From Citrobacter koseri (GTDB lineage Bacteria; Pseudomonadota; Gammaproteobacteria; Enterobacterales; Enterobacteriaceae): a DNA stretch of 64,000 nucleotides. Positions 33,111-48,259 of this stretch are shown here, piece after piece; the first letter of the stretch is position 1; each line of letters starts with the position of its first letter. Location: assembly GCA_900446925.1 (NCBI GenBank), contig UAVY01000010.1, positions 124,001-188,000 of the forward strand. Direction: 5' to 3'. A model generated the notes under the pieces. It was not told the origin of the DNA and ran no database searches. It saw only the letters and a program-made list of their open reading frames with translations. The position numbers and the translations under genes were made by a program.

Positions 33111-33709
33111 ATGGCAGAAAAAACAAACTGCGAAAAGGAATCGTCGCGAAGAAATACTTCAGTCTCTGGCGCTGATGCTGGAATCCAGCGATGGAAGCCA
33201 ACGCATCACCAACAGCGAAACTGGCAGCCTCCGTCGGCGTTTCTGAAGCGGCGCTGTATCGCCATTTTCCCAGTAAGACTCGCATGTTCGATAGTCTGAT
33301 TGAGTTTATCGAAGACAGTCTGATTACCCGTATCAATCTGATCTTAAAAGATGAGAAAGACACCAGCGCGCGTCTGCGTTTAATCGTGTTGTTGATTCTG
33401 GGCTTCGGCGAACGCAACCCAGGCCTGACGCGTATCCTCACCGGTCATGCGTTAATGTTTGAACAAGATCGCCTGCAAGGACGGATTAACCAGCTGTTTG
33501 AGCGCATTGAAGCGCAGCTGCGTCAGGTTCTGCGGGAAAAAAGAATGCGCGAAGGCGAAGGGTACGCCACGGATGAAACCCTGCTGGCAAGTCAGTTGCT
33601 GGCGTTTTGTGAAGGGATGTTGTCCCGCTTTGTACGCAGCGAGTTCAAATACCGCCCAACGGACGATTTCGACGCCCGCTGGCCGTTGGTTGCTGCGCAA
33701 TTGCAGTAA
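33111..33709 (+). CDS. slmA: Nucleoid occlusion factor SlmA
   Basis: TetR-fold DNA-binding protein that blocks FtsZ assembly over the nucleoid. ATG at 33111 gives [23 protein letters not shown] after removal of an extra A near 33122; a second extra A near 33215 (ATCACCAACAGC) breaks the HTH region, corrected [25 protein letters not shown]. Corrected length 198 residues ending [11 protein letters not shown], as in E. coli. Confidence 0.95.
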
Positions 33710-33712
33710 CAC

Positions 33713-33776
33713 GTAGCCGGATGGCGGCGATGCCTTATCCGGCCTTACAGGCCCGGTAAGCGCTACGCCGCCGGGC
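33713..33776. repeat. BIME between slmA and pyrE
   Basis: Two REP units in opposite orientation (GTAGCCGGATGGCGGCG...TTATCCGGC and GCCCGGTAAGCGCTACGCCGCCGGGC) between convergent slmA and pyrE. Confidence 0.8.
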
Positions 33777-33783
33777 AATTCAC

Positions 33784-34428
<645 letters not shown>

Positions 34429-34460
34429 GGATTCGCTCCTCATTTCACTTTATTACAGAC

Positions 34461-34486
34461 AAAAAAAAGGCGACTCGCTGGTCGCC
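34461..34486 (-). terminator. pyrE attenuator (intrinsic terminator between rph and pyrE)
   Basis: On the minus strand GGCGAC-CAGCGA-GTCGCC is followed by eight T, just after the rph stop and 33 bases before the pyrE start. This is the classic UTP-sensitive attenuator: translation of rph close behind RNA polymerase prevents hairpin formation when UTP is low. Confidence 0.92.
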
Positions 34487-34492
34487 TTAAAA

Positions 34493-35211
34493 TCAATTTT
34501 CTAACGCCGCTTTCTGCGTCGCTACAATGGATTCGATTCCCCCTCGGGCTAGCGCCAACAAGGTAAGGAGTTCTTCGTGACTGAACGGCTCGCCTTCTGC
34601 CGTTCCCTGCACTTCAATAATTCGACCGTCTTCGGTCATTACCACGTTCATATCGGTTTCAGCCGCGGAGTCTTCAACGTACTCCAGATCGCAGAGCGCT
34701 TTCACCATTCACGATGCCGACGGAAACCGCAGCCACCATCCCTTTCATCGGGTTGGTTTTCAGCTTACCGTTCGCGACCAGCTTGTTCAACGCATCGGCC
34801 AGCGCAACACAAGCCCCGGAGATAGATGCAGTACGCGTACCGCCGTCCGCCTGGATCACATCGCAATCCAGAGTGATAGTAAACTCGCCAAGCGTTTTAA
34901 GATCGACAGCAGCGCGCAGCGCGCGGGCGATCAGACGCTGGATTTCCATCGTGCGGCCGCCCTGCTTGCCTTTCGCCGCTTCACGCGCGTTACGGGTATG
35001 CGTAGCGCGTGGCAACATGCCATATTCTGCGGTGATCCACCCCTGGCCCTGCCCTTTCAAAAAAGCGCGGTACGCCTTCTTCGATAGATGCCGTGCACAG
35101 CACCTTGGTATCTCCAAATTCGACCAGCACCGAGCCTTCAGCGTGTTTTGTATAGTTACGGGTCAGGGTTACGGGACGCACCTGATTAGCGCTACGGCCT
35201 GCTGGACGCAT
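34493..35211 (-). CDS. rph: Ribonuclease PH
   Basis: Phosphorolytic 3' exoribonuclease trimming tRNA 3' ends. [37 protein letters not shown] opens it; [18 protein letters not shown] (phosphate site) and the [13 protein letters not shown] segment are kept. Two extra bases (near 35062, a six-T run; near 34700, an A) break the frame; corrected length 238 residues. This is the full-length form; the E. coli K-12 rph frameshift lies at a different place near the 3' end. Its translation drives pyrE attenuation. Confidence 0.93.
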
Positions 35212-35336
35212 ATTGAGATCTCCGGCTTGAAACGAATGTGGCTGCGCATTATACGGACTTCCGGCGGTTATTCCTATCCTGACAAGGCATGGATGGCTAT
35301 AATCCTTCCATCTCTCCTTTAAAAACAGGAACGTCT

Positions 35337-36200
35337 ATGATCCGCAGTATGACCGCCTACGCCCGGCGTGAAATCAAGGGTGAATGGGGTAGCGCTACCT
35401 GGGAAATGCGCTCGGTAAACCAGCGTTATCTGGAAACGTATTTTCGTCTGCCGGAACAGTTCCGTAGCCTTGAACCTGTTGTACGCGAACGCATTCGTAC
35501 ACGCCTGACGCGCGGAAAAATCGAATGTACTTTACGCTTTGAACCCGATGCCAGCGCGCAAGGCGAACTCATTCTGAATGAGAAGCTGGCAAAGCAGCTC
35601 GTTGCCTCCGCGAACTGGGTCAAAATGCAGAGCGATGAAGGGGAAATCAACCCGGTAGATATCCTGCGTTGGCCGGGCGTCATGGCCGCCCAGGAACAGG
35701 ATCTGGACGCGATTGCCGCAGAGATCCTCGCCGCGCTGGACGGGACGCTGGATGACTTCATTGTCGCCCGGGAAACCGAAGGTCAGGCTTTGAAAGCGCT
35801 GATTGAGCAGCGTCTGGAAGGCGTCAGCGCTGAGGTAGTGAAAGTCCGCGCCCATATGCCGGAAATCCTGCAATGGCAGCGCGAACGTCTGGTAGCAAAA
35901 CTGGAAGACGCACAGGTACAACTGGAAAATAACCGCCTGGAGCAAGAGCTGGTGCTGATGGCACAGCGCATTGACGTGGCGGAAGAGCTGGATCGTCTGG
36001 ACGCGCACGTCAAAGAAACCTACAACATCCTGAAGAAAAAAGAGGCGGTTGGCCGTCGTCTGGACTTTATGATGCAGGAGTTCAACCGCGAGTCGAACAC
36101 GCTGGCCTCCAAATCCATCAATGCTGATGTCACCAATTCTGCAATTGAGCTGAAAGTATTGATCGAGCAAATGCGCGAGCAAATTCAGAACATCGAGTAA
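35337..36200 (+). CDS. yicC: YicC family endoribonuclease
   Basis: Intact, 287 residues, starting MIRSMTAYARREIKGEWGSATWEMRSVNQRYLE. YicC proteins are ring-shaped endoribonucleases with a DUF1732 C-terminal part (GRRLDFMMQEFNRESNTLASKS). In E. coli YicC has been linked to decay of the RyhB small RNA. Divergent from rph; in E. coli dinD follows it, but not here. Confidence 0.95.
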   Translation: MIRSMTAYARREIKGEWGSATWEMRSVNQRYLETYFRLPEQFRSLEPVVRERIRTRLTRGKIECTLRFEPDASAQGELILNEKLAKQLVASANWVKMQSDEGEINPVDILRWPGVMAAQEQDLDAIAAEILAALDGTLDDFIVARETEGQALKALIEQRLEGVSAEVVKVRAHMPEILQWQRERLVAKLEDAQVQLENNRLEQELVLMAQRIDVAEELDRLDAHVKETYNILKKKEAVGRRLDFMMQEFNRESNTLASKSINADVTNSAIELKVLIEQMREQIQNIE

Positions 36201-36457
36201 ACCTCATTCCCACGTAGCCCGTCGCGATGCGATGGTGCTACGTGCTTCCTTTACACTCCATACTGCCCTCGCCACTTTCGGATTACTTTTTCTTATCCAT
36301 TTTCTAATCCATTAAAAATGAATAACGCATAAATAGCGAATGAATCGCAATATCAGCATAAAATATAGTTATTAAAATTGCTTCACCTTAGAAAATCTCA
36401 ATCGTGATATTACGCACAAATCGTTAGTCTCTGCCCTCAGTAAACCAGGGGGAAGAC

Positions 36458-38992
<2,535 letters not shown>

Positions 38993-39002
38993 TCACATAC
39001 AT

Positions 39003-39692
<690 letters not shown>

Positions 39693-39697
39693 TAAAT

Positions 39698-39973
39698 ATG
39701 GCACGCGTAACTGTTCAGGACGCTGTAGAGAAAATTGGTAACCGTTTTGACCTGGTACTGGTCGCCGCGCGTCGCGCTCGTCAGATGCAGGTAGGCGGCA
39801 AGGATCCGCTTGTACCGGAAGAAAACGATAAAACTACCGTAATCGCGCTGCGCGAAATCGAAGAAGGTCTGATCAACAACCAGATCCTCGACGTCCGTGA
39901 GCGCCAGGAACAGCAAGAGCAGGAAGCCGCTGAATTACAAGCCGTTACCGCTATTGCTGAAGGCCGTCGTTAA
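39698..39973 (+). CDS. rpoZ: RNA polymerase omega subunit
   Basis: Intact, 91 residues, [30 protein letters not shown]...TAIAEGRR. Omega helps fold beta-prime and forms part of a ppGpp-binding site on RNA polymerase, which fits its place before spoT. Fifty-five bases after gmk, eighteen before spoT. Confidence 0.98.
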
Positions 39974-39991
39974 TCACAAAGCGGGTCGCCC

Positions 39992-42110
39992 TTGTATCTG
40001 TTTGAAAGCCTGAATCAACTGATTCAAAACTACCTGCCTGAAGACCAGATAAAACGTCTTCAGCAGGCGTATCTCGTTGCACGTGACGCTCACGAGGGTC
40101 AGACACGTTCAAGCGGTGAACCCTATATCACGCACCCGGTTGCGGTAGCCTGTATTCTGGCCGAGATGAAACTCGACTATGAAACGCTGATGGCTGCGCT
40201 GCTGCATGACGTGATTGAAGATACTCCTGCGACCTACCAGGACATGGAACAGCTTTTTGGTAAAAGCGTTGCAGAGCTGGTAGAAGGGGTATCCAAGCTT
40301 GATAAGCTTAAGTTTCGCGATAAGAAAGAAGCGCAGGCTGAAAACTTTCGCAAGATGATTATGGCGATGGTGCAGGATATCCGCGTCATTCTCATCAAAC
40401 TTGCCGACCGCACTCACAACATGCGCACGCTGGGCTCATTACGCCCGGATAAACGTCGCCGCATCGCCCGTGAAACCCTTGAGATCTACAGTCCGCTGGC
40501 GCACCGTTTAGGTATTCATCACATTAAAACCGAGCTGGAAGAGCTGGGTTTTGAAGCGCTGTACCCAAACCGCTATCGCGTGATTAAAGAAGTGGTAAAA
40601 GCCGCTCGCGGCAACCGCAAAGAGATGATTCAAAAAATCCTCTCTGAGATCGAAGGGCGTTTGCAGGAAGCAGGCATTCCGTGTCGCGTGAGCGGGCGTG
40701 AAAAGCATTTGTACTCTATCTACTGCAAAATGGTGCTCAAAGAGCAGCGTTTTCACTCCATCATGGACATCTACGCCTTTCGCGTGATCGTACATGATGC
40801 CGATACCTGCTATCGCGTACTCGGCCAGATGCACAGCCTGTATAAGCCGCGTCCGGGGCGCGTAAAAGACTATATCGCCATTCCAAAAGCGAACGGCTAT
40901 CAGTCTTTACACACTTCGATGATCGGCCCGCACGGCGTTCCGGTTGAGGTACAGATCCGTACCGAAGACATGGACCAGATGGCGGAAATGGGGGGTTGCG
41001 GCGCACTGGGCTTATAAAGAGCACGGTGAAACCAGCACCACCGCGCAAATCCGCGCCCAGCGCTGGATGCAAAGCCTGCTGGAGCTGCAACAGAGCGCCG
41101 GTAGCTCGTTTGAATTTATCGAGAGCGTTAAATCCGATCTCTTCCCGGATGAGATTTACGTTTTCACACCGGAAGGGCGCATTGTTGAGCTGCCTGCCGG
41201 TGCCACGCCGGTCGACTTCGCCTATGCCGTACATACCGATATCGGTCATGCCTGCGTAGGCGCGCGCGTCGACAGGCAGCCATACCCGCTGTCACAGCCG
41301 CTCACCAGCGGTCAGACCGTCGAAATTATTACCGCCCCTGGCGCACGCCCGAATGCAGCATGGCTTAACTTTGTCGTCAGCTCAAAAGCTCGCGCCAAAA
41401 TTCGCCAGTTGCTGAAGAACCTCAAGCGTGATGATTCCGTCAGCCTGGGGGCGCCGTTTGCTCAACCATGCCCTCGGCGGCAGCCGTAAACTGGCTGAAA
41501 TCCCGCAAGAGAACATCCAGCGCGAACTGGAGCGTATGAAGCTCGCAACGCTGGACGATCTGCTGGCGGAAATTGGTCTGGGCAATGCGGATGAGCGTGG
41601 TGGTGGCGAAAAATCTTCAGCAAGGCGAAGGCCGCCGCACCTGCCACAACGCAGTCCAATCATGGGCATTTGCCGATTAAAGGCGCGGATGGCGTGGCTG
41701 ATCACCTTTGCGAAGTGCTGCCGCCCGATTCCAGGCGACCCGATCATTGCGCCACGTCAGCCCAGGTAAAGGGTTAGTGATCCACCATGAATCCTGCCGC
41801 AACATCCGTGGTTACCAGAAAGAGCCAGAGAAGTTTATGGCTGTGGAATGGGACAAAGAGACGGAGCAGGAGTTCATCACTGAAATTAAGGTGGATATGT
41901 TTAATCACCAGGGGGCGCTGGCCAACCTGACGGCGGCAATCAACACGACGACCTCCAATATTCAGAGTCTGAATACGGAAGAAAAGGATGGTCGCGTCTA
42001 TAGCGCCTTTATTCGCCTCACCGCGCGTGACCGTGTTCATCTGGCGAATATCATGCGCAAAATCCGCCGTGATGCCGGACGTGATAAAAGTCACCCGTAA
42101 CCGAAACTAG
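39992..42110 (+). CDS. spoT: Bifunctional (p)ppGpp synthetase/hydrolase SpoT
   Basis: Controls the stringent response under starvations other than for amino acids; mainly a ppGpp hydrolase. The start is TTG at 39992 (as in E. coli), giving MYLFESLNQLIQNYLPEDQIK. Domains: HD hydrolase (HPVAVACILAEMKLD...LLHDVIEDT), synthetase (SIMDIYAFRVI, KPRPGRVKDYIAIPKANGYQSLHT), TGS (FTPEGRIVELPAGATPVDFAYA) and C-terminal ACT. About ten extra bases, from about 40990 to 42066, break the second half; corrected it ends VIKVTRNRN at TAG 42108-42110, about 702 residues. Confidence 0.95.
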
Positions 42111-42114
42111 TTTT

Positions 42115-42807
42115 ATGAACTTACAGCGTTATGCGCGTATCTGCGAGATGCTCGCCAGGCGTCAGCCTGATCTGACGGTCTGCATGGAGCAGGTCCACAA
42201 ACCTCATAATGTCTCGGCGATCATTCGCACCGCCGACGCAGTAGGCGTACACGAAGTTCACGCCGTCTGGCCGGGCAGCCGTATGCGCACCATGGCGTCG
42301 GCGGCAGCGGGCAGCAATAGCTGGGTACAGGTGAAAACCCACCGTACCATCGGCGATGCGGTCAGCCATTTGAAGGGCCGGGGGCATGCAGGTTCTGGCG
42401 ACTCATCTCTCTGATAAAGCCGTTGATTTCCGCCGAAATCGATTACACGCGCCCAACCTGCATCCTGATGGGGCAGGAGAAAACCGGCATCACCCAGGAA
42501 GCCTTAGACCTGGCGGATCAGGACATCATCATCCCGATGATCGGCATGGTGCAGTCACTTAACGTTTCCGTCGCTTCCGCTCTGATTCTCTACGAAGCAC
42601 AGCGCCAGCGGCAGAACGCCGGCATGTACCTGCGTGAAAACAGCATGCTGCCGGAAGACGAACAGCAGCGCCTGCTGTTTGAGGGCGGCTATCCGGTGCT
42701 GGCGAAAGTCGCCAAGCGCAAGGGCCTGCCCTACCCTCACGTAAACATGCAGGGTGGAGATCGAGGCCGACGCCGCCTGGTGGTCCACGATGCAGGCAGC
42801 AGGGTAA
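42115..42807 (+). CDS. trmH: tRNA (guanosine(18)-2'-O)-methyltransferase
   Basis: SPOUT methyltransferase for Gm18. PHNVSAIIRTADAVGVHEV near residue 30, ILMGQEKTGITQEAL near 120 and IIIPMIGMVQSLNVSVASALILYEAQRQR near 140 are the SPOUT motifs. Three extra bases (near 42384, 42433 and 42756) break the frame; corrected length 229 residues with stop TAA 42805-42807, five bases before recG. Start ATG 42115 is five bases after the spoT stop. Confidence 0.94.
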
Positions 42808-42811
42808 TCAC

Positions 42812-44893
42812 ATGAAAGGCCGTTTGCTGGATGCCATCCCGCTCAATTCCCTGACCGGCGTTGGCGCGGCACAAAGCAGCAAACTGGCAAAAATTGGCCT
42901 GCACACCGTGCAGGACCTCCTGTTGCACCTTCCCCTGCGTTATGAAGATCGCACCCATCTTTACCCGATTGGCGAACTGCTGCCGGGCATTTACGCCACT
43001 GTTGAAGGCGAAGTGCTGAACTGCAATATCACCTTCGGCGGTCGCAGGATGATGACCTGCCAGATTAGCGATGGCTCCGGCATTCTCACCATGCGCTTTT
43101 TCAACTTCAGCGCGGCAATGAAAAACAGCCTGGCGACCGGACGGCGCGTACTGGCCTATGGTGAAGCCAAACGCGGGAAGTACGGCGCGGAGATGATTCA
43201 CCCTGAATACCGCGTGCAGGGCGATCTCAGCACGCCGGAGCTTCAGGAAACGCTCACACCCGTTTATCCGACCACCGAAGGCATTAAGCAAGCCACGCTG
43301 CGTAAGCTCACCGACCAGGCGCTGGACCTGCTTGATACCTGCGCCATTGCCGAACTTCTGCCGCCTGAACTTGCGCAAGGAATGACGAGCCTGCCGGAAG
43401 CCTTGCGCACGCTGCATCGCCCACCACCGTCGCTACAGCTTAGCGATCTGGAAACCGGGCAGCATCCGGCGCAGCGACGCCTGATTCTGGAAGAACTACT
43501 GGCGCATAACCTGAGCATGCTGGCGCTGCGTGCCGGCGCGCAGCGTTTTCACGCCCAGCGGCTTAGCGCGAACGATTCACTGAAAAATCAGCTGCTGGCC
43601 GCATTGCCGTTCAAACCAACGGGTGCGCAGGCGCGCGTGGTGGCGGAGATAGAACGCGACATGGCGCTCGATGTGCCAATGATGCGTCTGGTGCAGGGCG
43701 ACGTCGGTTCCGGTAAAACGCTGGTCGCCGCACTGGCTGCGCTACGCGCCATTGCGCACGGCAAACAGGTGGCGTTGATGGCGCCGACAGAACTGCTGGC
43801 CGAGCAGCATGCCAGTAACTTCCGCAACTGGTTTGCACCGCTTGGTATTGAAGTGGGTTGGCTGGCAGGTAAACAGAAGGGGAAAGCGCGCCTGGCGCAG
43901 CAGGAAGCCATCGCCAGCGGGCAGGTACAGATGGTGGTCGGCACCCACGCGATTTTCCAGGAGCAGGTACAATTTAACGGGCTGGCGCTGGTGATTATCG
44001 ATGAACAGCACCGCTTCGGCGTCCATCAACGTCTGGCGCTGTGGGAAAAAGGTCAGCAGCAGGGGTTCCACCCGCATCAGTTAATCATGACCGCAACGCC
44101 GATCCCCCGCACCCTGGCAATGACCGCCTATGCCGATCTCGATACCTCCGTGATTGATGAGCTACCGCCGGGTCGCACACCTGTCACTACCGTTGCCATC
44201 CCGGACACCCGTCGTAGCGATATTATCGATCGCGTCCGCAATGCCTGTACCCAGGAAGGCCGCCAGGCATACTGGGTCTGTACGTTGATTGAAGAGTCGG
44301 ATTTGTTAGAAGCCCAGGCTGCGGAAGCGACATGGGAAGAGCTCAGGCTCGCCTTACCGGAGTTGAAGATTGGTCTGGTTCATGGGCGAATGAAACCCGC
44401 AGAGAAGCAGGCGGTGATGGCGGCCTTTAAGCAGGGTGAGCTGCACCTGCTGGTCGCAACAACGGTGATTGAAGTCGGGGTGGATGTCCCCAACGCCAGC
44501 CTGATGATTATCGAAAACCCGGAACGGTTAGGTCTGGCACAATTACACCAGTTGCGTGGGCGCGTGGGCCGTGGCGCGGTGGCCTCCCATTGCGTACTGC
44601 TCTACAAATCACCGCTCTCGAAAACCGCGCAGAAGCGCCTTCAGGTCTTACGGGACAGCAACGACGGCTTTGTGATTGCGCAAAAGGATTTAGAGATTCG
44701 CGGCCCCGGTGAACTGCTGGGCACGCGTCAGACGGGTAACGCCGAGTTCAAAGTGGCGGATTTGCTGCGCGATCAGGCCATTATCCCGGATGTTCAACGC
44801 ATCGCCCGTCACATTCACGAACATTATCCGCAACAGGCAACCGCCCTGATTGAACGCTGGATGCCCGAAACCGAGCGTTATTCCAACGCCTGA
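42812..44893 (+). CDS. recG: ATP-dependent DNA helicase RecG
   Basis: Superfamily 2 helicase that remodels stalled forks and recombination intermediates. Intact, 693 residues, the E. coli length. N-terminal wedge OB-fold (about 50-145), Walker A VQGDVGSGKTLVAALAAL near 295, the DEQH box IIDEQHRFGVHQR near 395, TATPIPRTLAM, and motif VI HQLRGRVGRGAVAS near 590. Last gene of the rpoZ-spoT-trmH-recG run. In E. coli gltS follows, but here xanP does. Confidence 0.98.
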   Translation: MKGRLLDAIPLNSLTGVGAAQSSKLAKIGLHTVQDLLLHLPLRYEDRTHLYPIGELLPGIYATVEGEVLNCNITFGGRRMMTCQISDGSGILTMRFFNFSAAMKNSLATGRRVLAYGEAKRGKYGAEMIHPEYRVQGDLSTPELQETLTPVYPTTEGIKQATLRKLTDQALDLLDTCAIAELLPPELAQGMTSLPEALRTLHRPPPSLQLSDLETGQHPAQRRLILEELLAHNLSMLALRAGAQRFHAQRLSANDSLKNQLLAALPFKPTGAQARVVAEIERDMALDVPMMRLVQGDVGSGKTLVAALAALRAIAHGKQVALMAPTELLAEQHASNFRNWFAPLGIEVGWLAGKQKGKARLAQQEAIASGQVQMVVGTHAIFQEQVQFNGLALVIIDEQHRFGVHQRLALWEKGQQQGFHPHQLIMTATPIPRTLAMTAYADLDTSVIDELPPGRTPVTTVAIPDTRRSDIIDRVRNACTQEGRQAYWVCTLIEESDLLEAQAAEATWEELRLALPELKIGLVHGRMKPAEKQAVMAAFKQGELHLLVATTVIEVGVDVPNASLMIIENPERLGLAQLHQLRGRVGRGAVASHCVLLYKSPLSKTAQKRLQVLRDSNDGFVIAQKDLEIRGPGELLGTRQTGNAEFKVADLLRDQAIIPDVQRIARHIHEHYPQQATALIERWMPETERYSNA

Positions 44894-44928
44894 TAACCCC
44901 TGCCCGAGACCGTTTGTAAAATTTATAA

Positions 44929-44944
44929 ATGCAATCGTTTGCTT
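44929..44944 (+). promoter_or_regulatory. PurR-type operator upstream of xanP
   Basis: The sequence ATGCAATCGTTTGCTT carries GCAATCGTTTGC, 11 of 12 matches to the core of the PurR consensus (GCAAACGTTTGC). It overlaps the likely -35 of a promoter with -10 TAAAAT at 44961-44966, about 30 bases before the xanP start, a position suited to repression by PurR with hypoxanthine or guanine. Confidence 0.65.
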
Positions 44945-44996
44945 TTACCATCTGGTCAGATAAAATCACCGCTTTTCCACCATGGGATTGCCTCTG

Positions 44997-46389
44997 ATGT
45001 CTGTTAACACCGTCGAGTCGGCAAATGCGCAACCGGTTGCGCAGACGCAAAACAGCGAACTGATTTACCGTCTTGAAGATCGCCCGCCGCTCCCTCAAAC
45101 CCTGTTTGCCGCCTGTCAGCACCTGCTGGCAATGTTCGTCGCGGTCATCACGCCAGCGCTGTTAATCTGCCAGGCGCTCGGTTTACCGGCACAAGATACT
45201 CAACACATTATCAGTATGTCGCTGTTCGCCTCCGGTGTGGCCTCAATTATTCAAATCAAAGCATGGGGGCCGGTCGGTTTCAGGGTTGTTATCTATTCAG
45301 GGAACCAGTTTTAACTTCGTCGCCCCGCTGATTATGGGCGGCACCGCGCTGAAAACCGGCGGAGCGGACGTCCCCACCATGATGGCAGCGCTATTCGGCA
45401 CGCTGATGCTGGCAAGCTGCACCGAGATGGTTCTCTCCCGCATACTGCATCTGGCGCGCCGCATTATCACACCGCTGGTCTCCGGCGTGGTGGTGATGAT
45501 TATCGGTCTGTCGCTGATCCAGGTGGGTTTAACATCCATTGGCGGCGGCTATGCCGCAATGAGCGACAACACCTTTGGCGCGCCCAAAAACCTGATGCTG
45601 GCAGGCGTTGTACTGGCGCTGATCATCCTGCTTAACCGCCAGCGCAACCCCTACCTGCGCGTGGCCTCGCTGGTGATCGCGATGGCGGCGGGCTATCTGC
45701 TGGCCTGGTTTATGGGAATGCTGCCGGAAAATACCACACCGGCAACACAAGACTTAATCATGGTGCCCACGCCGCTGTACTACGGTCTGGGCATTGACTG
45801 GAACCTACTGCTGCCGCTGATGCTGGTCTTTATGATCACCTCACTGGAGACCATCGGCGATATCACCGCCACCTCCGATGTCTCCGAGCAGCCGGTCTCC
45901 GGGCCGCTGTATATGAAGCGCCTGAAAGGCGGCGTGCTGGCTAACGGCCTGAACTCTTTTGTTTCCGCCGTGTTCAATACCTTCCCCAACTCCTGTTTCG
46001 GGCAGAATAACGGCGTGATTCAGTTGACCGGCGTGGCCAGCCGCTATGTCGGCTTTGTGGTAGCGCTGATGCTGATCCTGCTCGGCCTGTTCCCGGCGGT
46101 AAGCGGCTTTGTGCAGCACATTCCTGAACCGGTGCTCGGCGGCGCCACGCTGGTGATGTTCGGCACCATCGCCGCTTCCGGCGTGCGTATCGTCTCCCGT
46201 GAACCGCTGAACCGCCGCGCTATCCTGATTATCGCGCTGTCGCTGGCTGTCGGCCTGGGCGTTTCTCAGCAGCCGCTGATCCTGCAATTTGCGCCAGACT
46301 GGGTGAAAAACCTGCTCTCCTCCGGCATTGCCGCTGGGGGCATCACCGCTATCGTTCTGAACCTGATTTTCCCGCCAGAGAAGCCGTAA
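44997..46389 (+). CDS. xanP: Xanthine:proton symporter XanP
   Basis: NCS2 (nucleobase-ascorbate transporter) family, inner membrane, about 12-14 helices. After the N-terminus ([21 protein letters not shown]) come [36 protein letters not shown](L)[11 protein letters not shown], the NAT signature region [21 protein letters not shown] near residue 327, and [16 protein letters not shown]. Start ATG 44997 ([10 protein letters not shown]) matches E. coli; an in-frame ATG at 44982 is less likely. An extra T near 45282 breaks the frame; corrected length 463 residues. Preceded by a PurR-like box. Confidence 0.93.
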
Positions 46390-46511
46390 GCGAAATGCGG
46401 CGATGAATCGACAATCATCGCCGCTGTAACGCTCTTTCACCATTCCCGCCTTGAGGATTGCGCGTAAATCGTGCATAACTCAGATGTGTGCACTTCACGG
46501 GATGGAAGACC

Positions 46512-48223
46512 ATGAAATTTATTGGAAAGCTGATTCTCTACATATTGATTGCCCTTTTGGTGGTGATCTTCGGCCTCTATTTTCTGCTGCAAACCCGCTG
46601 GGGCGCGGAGCATGTAAGCGCCTGGATATCAGAGAACAGCGGGTACAGCCTGACATTTGATGTCATGGATCACCGCTTTTCCGCACCGTCCCACGTTTTG
46701 CTTGAGAACGTCACGTTTGGCCGGGATGGCCAGCCCGCCACGTTAGTCGCGAAAACGGTGGATATCGGCCTGAGCAGTCGCCAGATAACCGATCCCCTGC
46801 ACGTCGACGCCATCCTGTTGCAGGACGGCACGCTCAATATCTCCCCGCAGACCGCACCGCTTCCTGTTCAGGCTGACCGCCTGCAATTACAGAACATGGC
46901 GCTTAACAGCCCGGGCGGTGAGTGGAACCTGAGCGCTCAGCGCGTTAACGGCGGCGTGGTTCCCTGGCGTCCCGAAGCGGGCAAGGTATTGGGGAATAAG
47001 GCACAGATCCAGCTCAGCGCTGGTTCACTCACGCTGAATGATGTTCCTGCGACCAACGTGCTGATTGAAGGCAGCATTGATAAGGAACAGGTAATCTTAA
47101 GCAACATTGGCGCAGACATTGCGCCGCGGCGCCTTAACCGGCGTGGCGCGACGCAACGCGGACGGCAGTTGGGTGGTGGAAAATCTGCGTCTGAACGACA
47201 TCCGGCTGCAAAGCGATAAATCGCTGACCGACTTTTTTGCCCCGCTCACCGCTATCCCGTCTCTGCAAATTGGCCGTCTTGAAGTGACCGATGCCCCGCC
47301 TGCAAGGCCCGGACTGGGCAGTAACCGACCTCGATCTCAGTTTGCGCAACCTGACGTTCAGCAAAGATGACTGGCAGACGCAAGAAGGCAAACTGTCGAT
47401 GAATGCCAGCGAGTTCATCTACGGTTCGCTGCATTTCTTCGATCCCATTCTGAATGCCGAATTCTCACCGCAGGGCATTGCGCTACGCCAGTTCACGACC
47501 CGCTGGGAAGGCGGTATGGTCAGAACATCCCGGCAACTGGCTGCGTAATGGCAAAGCGCTAATCCTCGACGATGCCGCCATTGCCGGGCTGGAATACACG
47601 CTGCCGGAAAACTGGAAGCAACAGTGGATGAAACCTCTGCCAGGCTGGTTAAACAGCCTGACGCTGAAAAATTCAGCGCCAGTCGCAACCTGGTGATTGA
47701 TATCGACCCGGCTTTCCCGTGGCAGCTCACCGCGCTGGATGGTTATGGCGCGAATCTGGGACTAGTGCAGAACCATCAATGGGGCGTATGGAGCGGGAAC
47801 GCAACGCTTAACGCGGCAGCCGCGACGTTTAACCGTGTGGACGTGCGTCGCCCCTCTCTGGCGCTGGCGGCAAACAGCAGCACAGTTAACATCAACGAAC
47901 TGAGCGCATTTACGGAGAAAGGGCTGTTAGAAGCCACGGCCAGCGTTTCACAACTCCCCCAGCGCCAGACAAAAGTCAGCCTGAACGGACGCGGCGTGCC
48001 AATGAACGTCTTGCAGCAATGGGGATGGCCTGCGCTGCCCATTTCCGGCGACGGCAACATCCAGCTTACCGCCAGCGGTAATATCCAGGCGGACGCCCCA
48101 CTGAAGCCAACGGTAAACGGCCAGTTGCACGCGGTAAACGCCGATAAACAGCAGGTGACGCAAACAATGCGGGCAGGCGTTGTGTCAGGAGCGGAAGTCA
48201 CGCAACCACAGCCTGCGCAATAG
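46512..48223 (+). CDS. yicH: AsmA-family protein YicH
   Basis: Large envelope protein with one N-terminal transmembrane helix (LILYILIALLVVIFGLYFLLQ, residues about 7-27) and a long beta-rich AsmA-like periplasmic part. AsmA-like proteins are linked to phospholipid transport to the outer membrane; the exact job of YicH is not known. Several indels (about 47125-47140, 47300, 47525 and 47670) break the middle; fragments join into one protein of about 569 residues from MKFIGKL to VSGAEVTQPQPAQ. Last chromosomal gene before selC, as in E. coli. Confidence 0.92.
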
Positions 48224-48230
48224 TGTGTTT

Positions 48231-48259
48231 TGCCCGGTGGCGCTACGCTTACCGGGCCT
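48231..48259. repeat. REP element after yicH
   Basis: Single REP palindrome GCCCGGTGGCGCTACGC...TTACCGGGC between yicH and selC. Confidence 0.7.
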
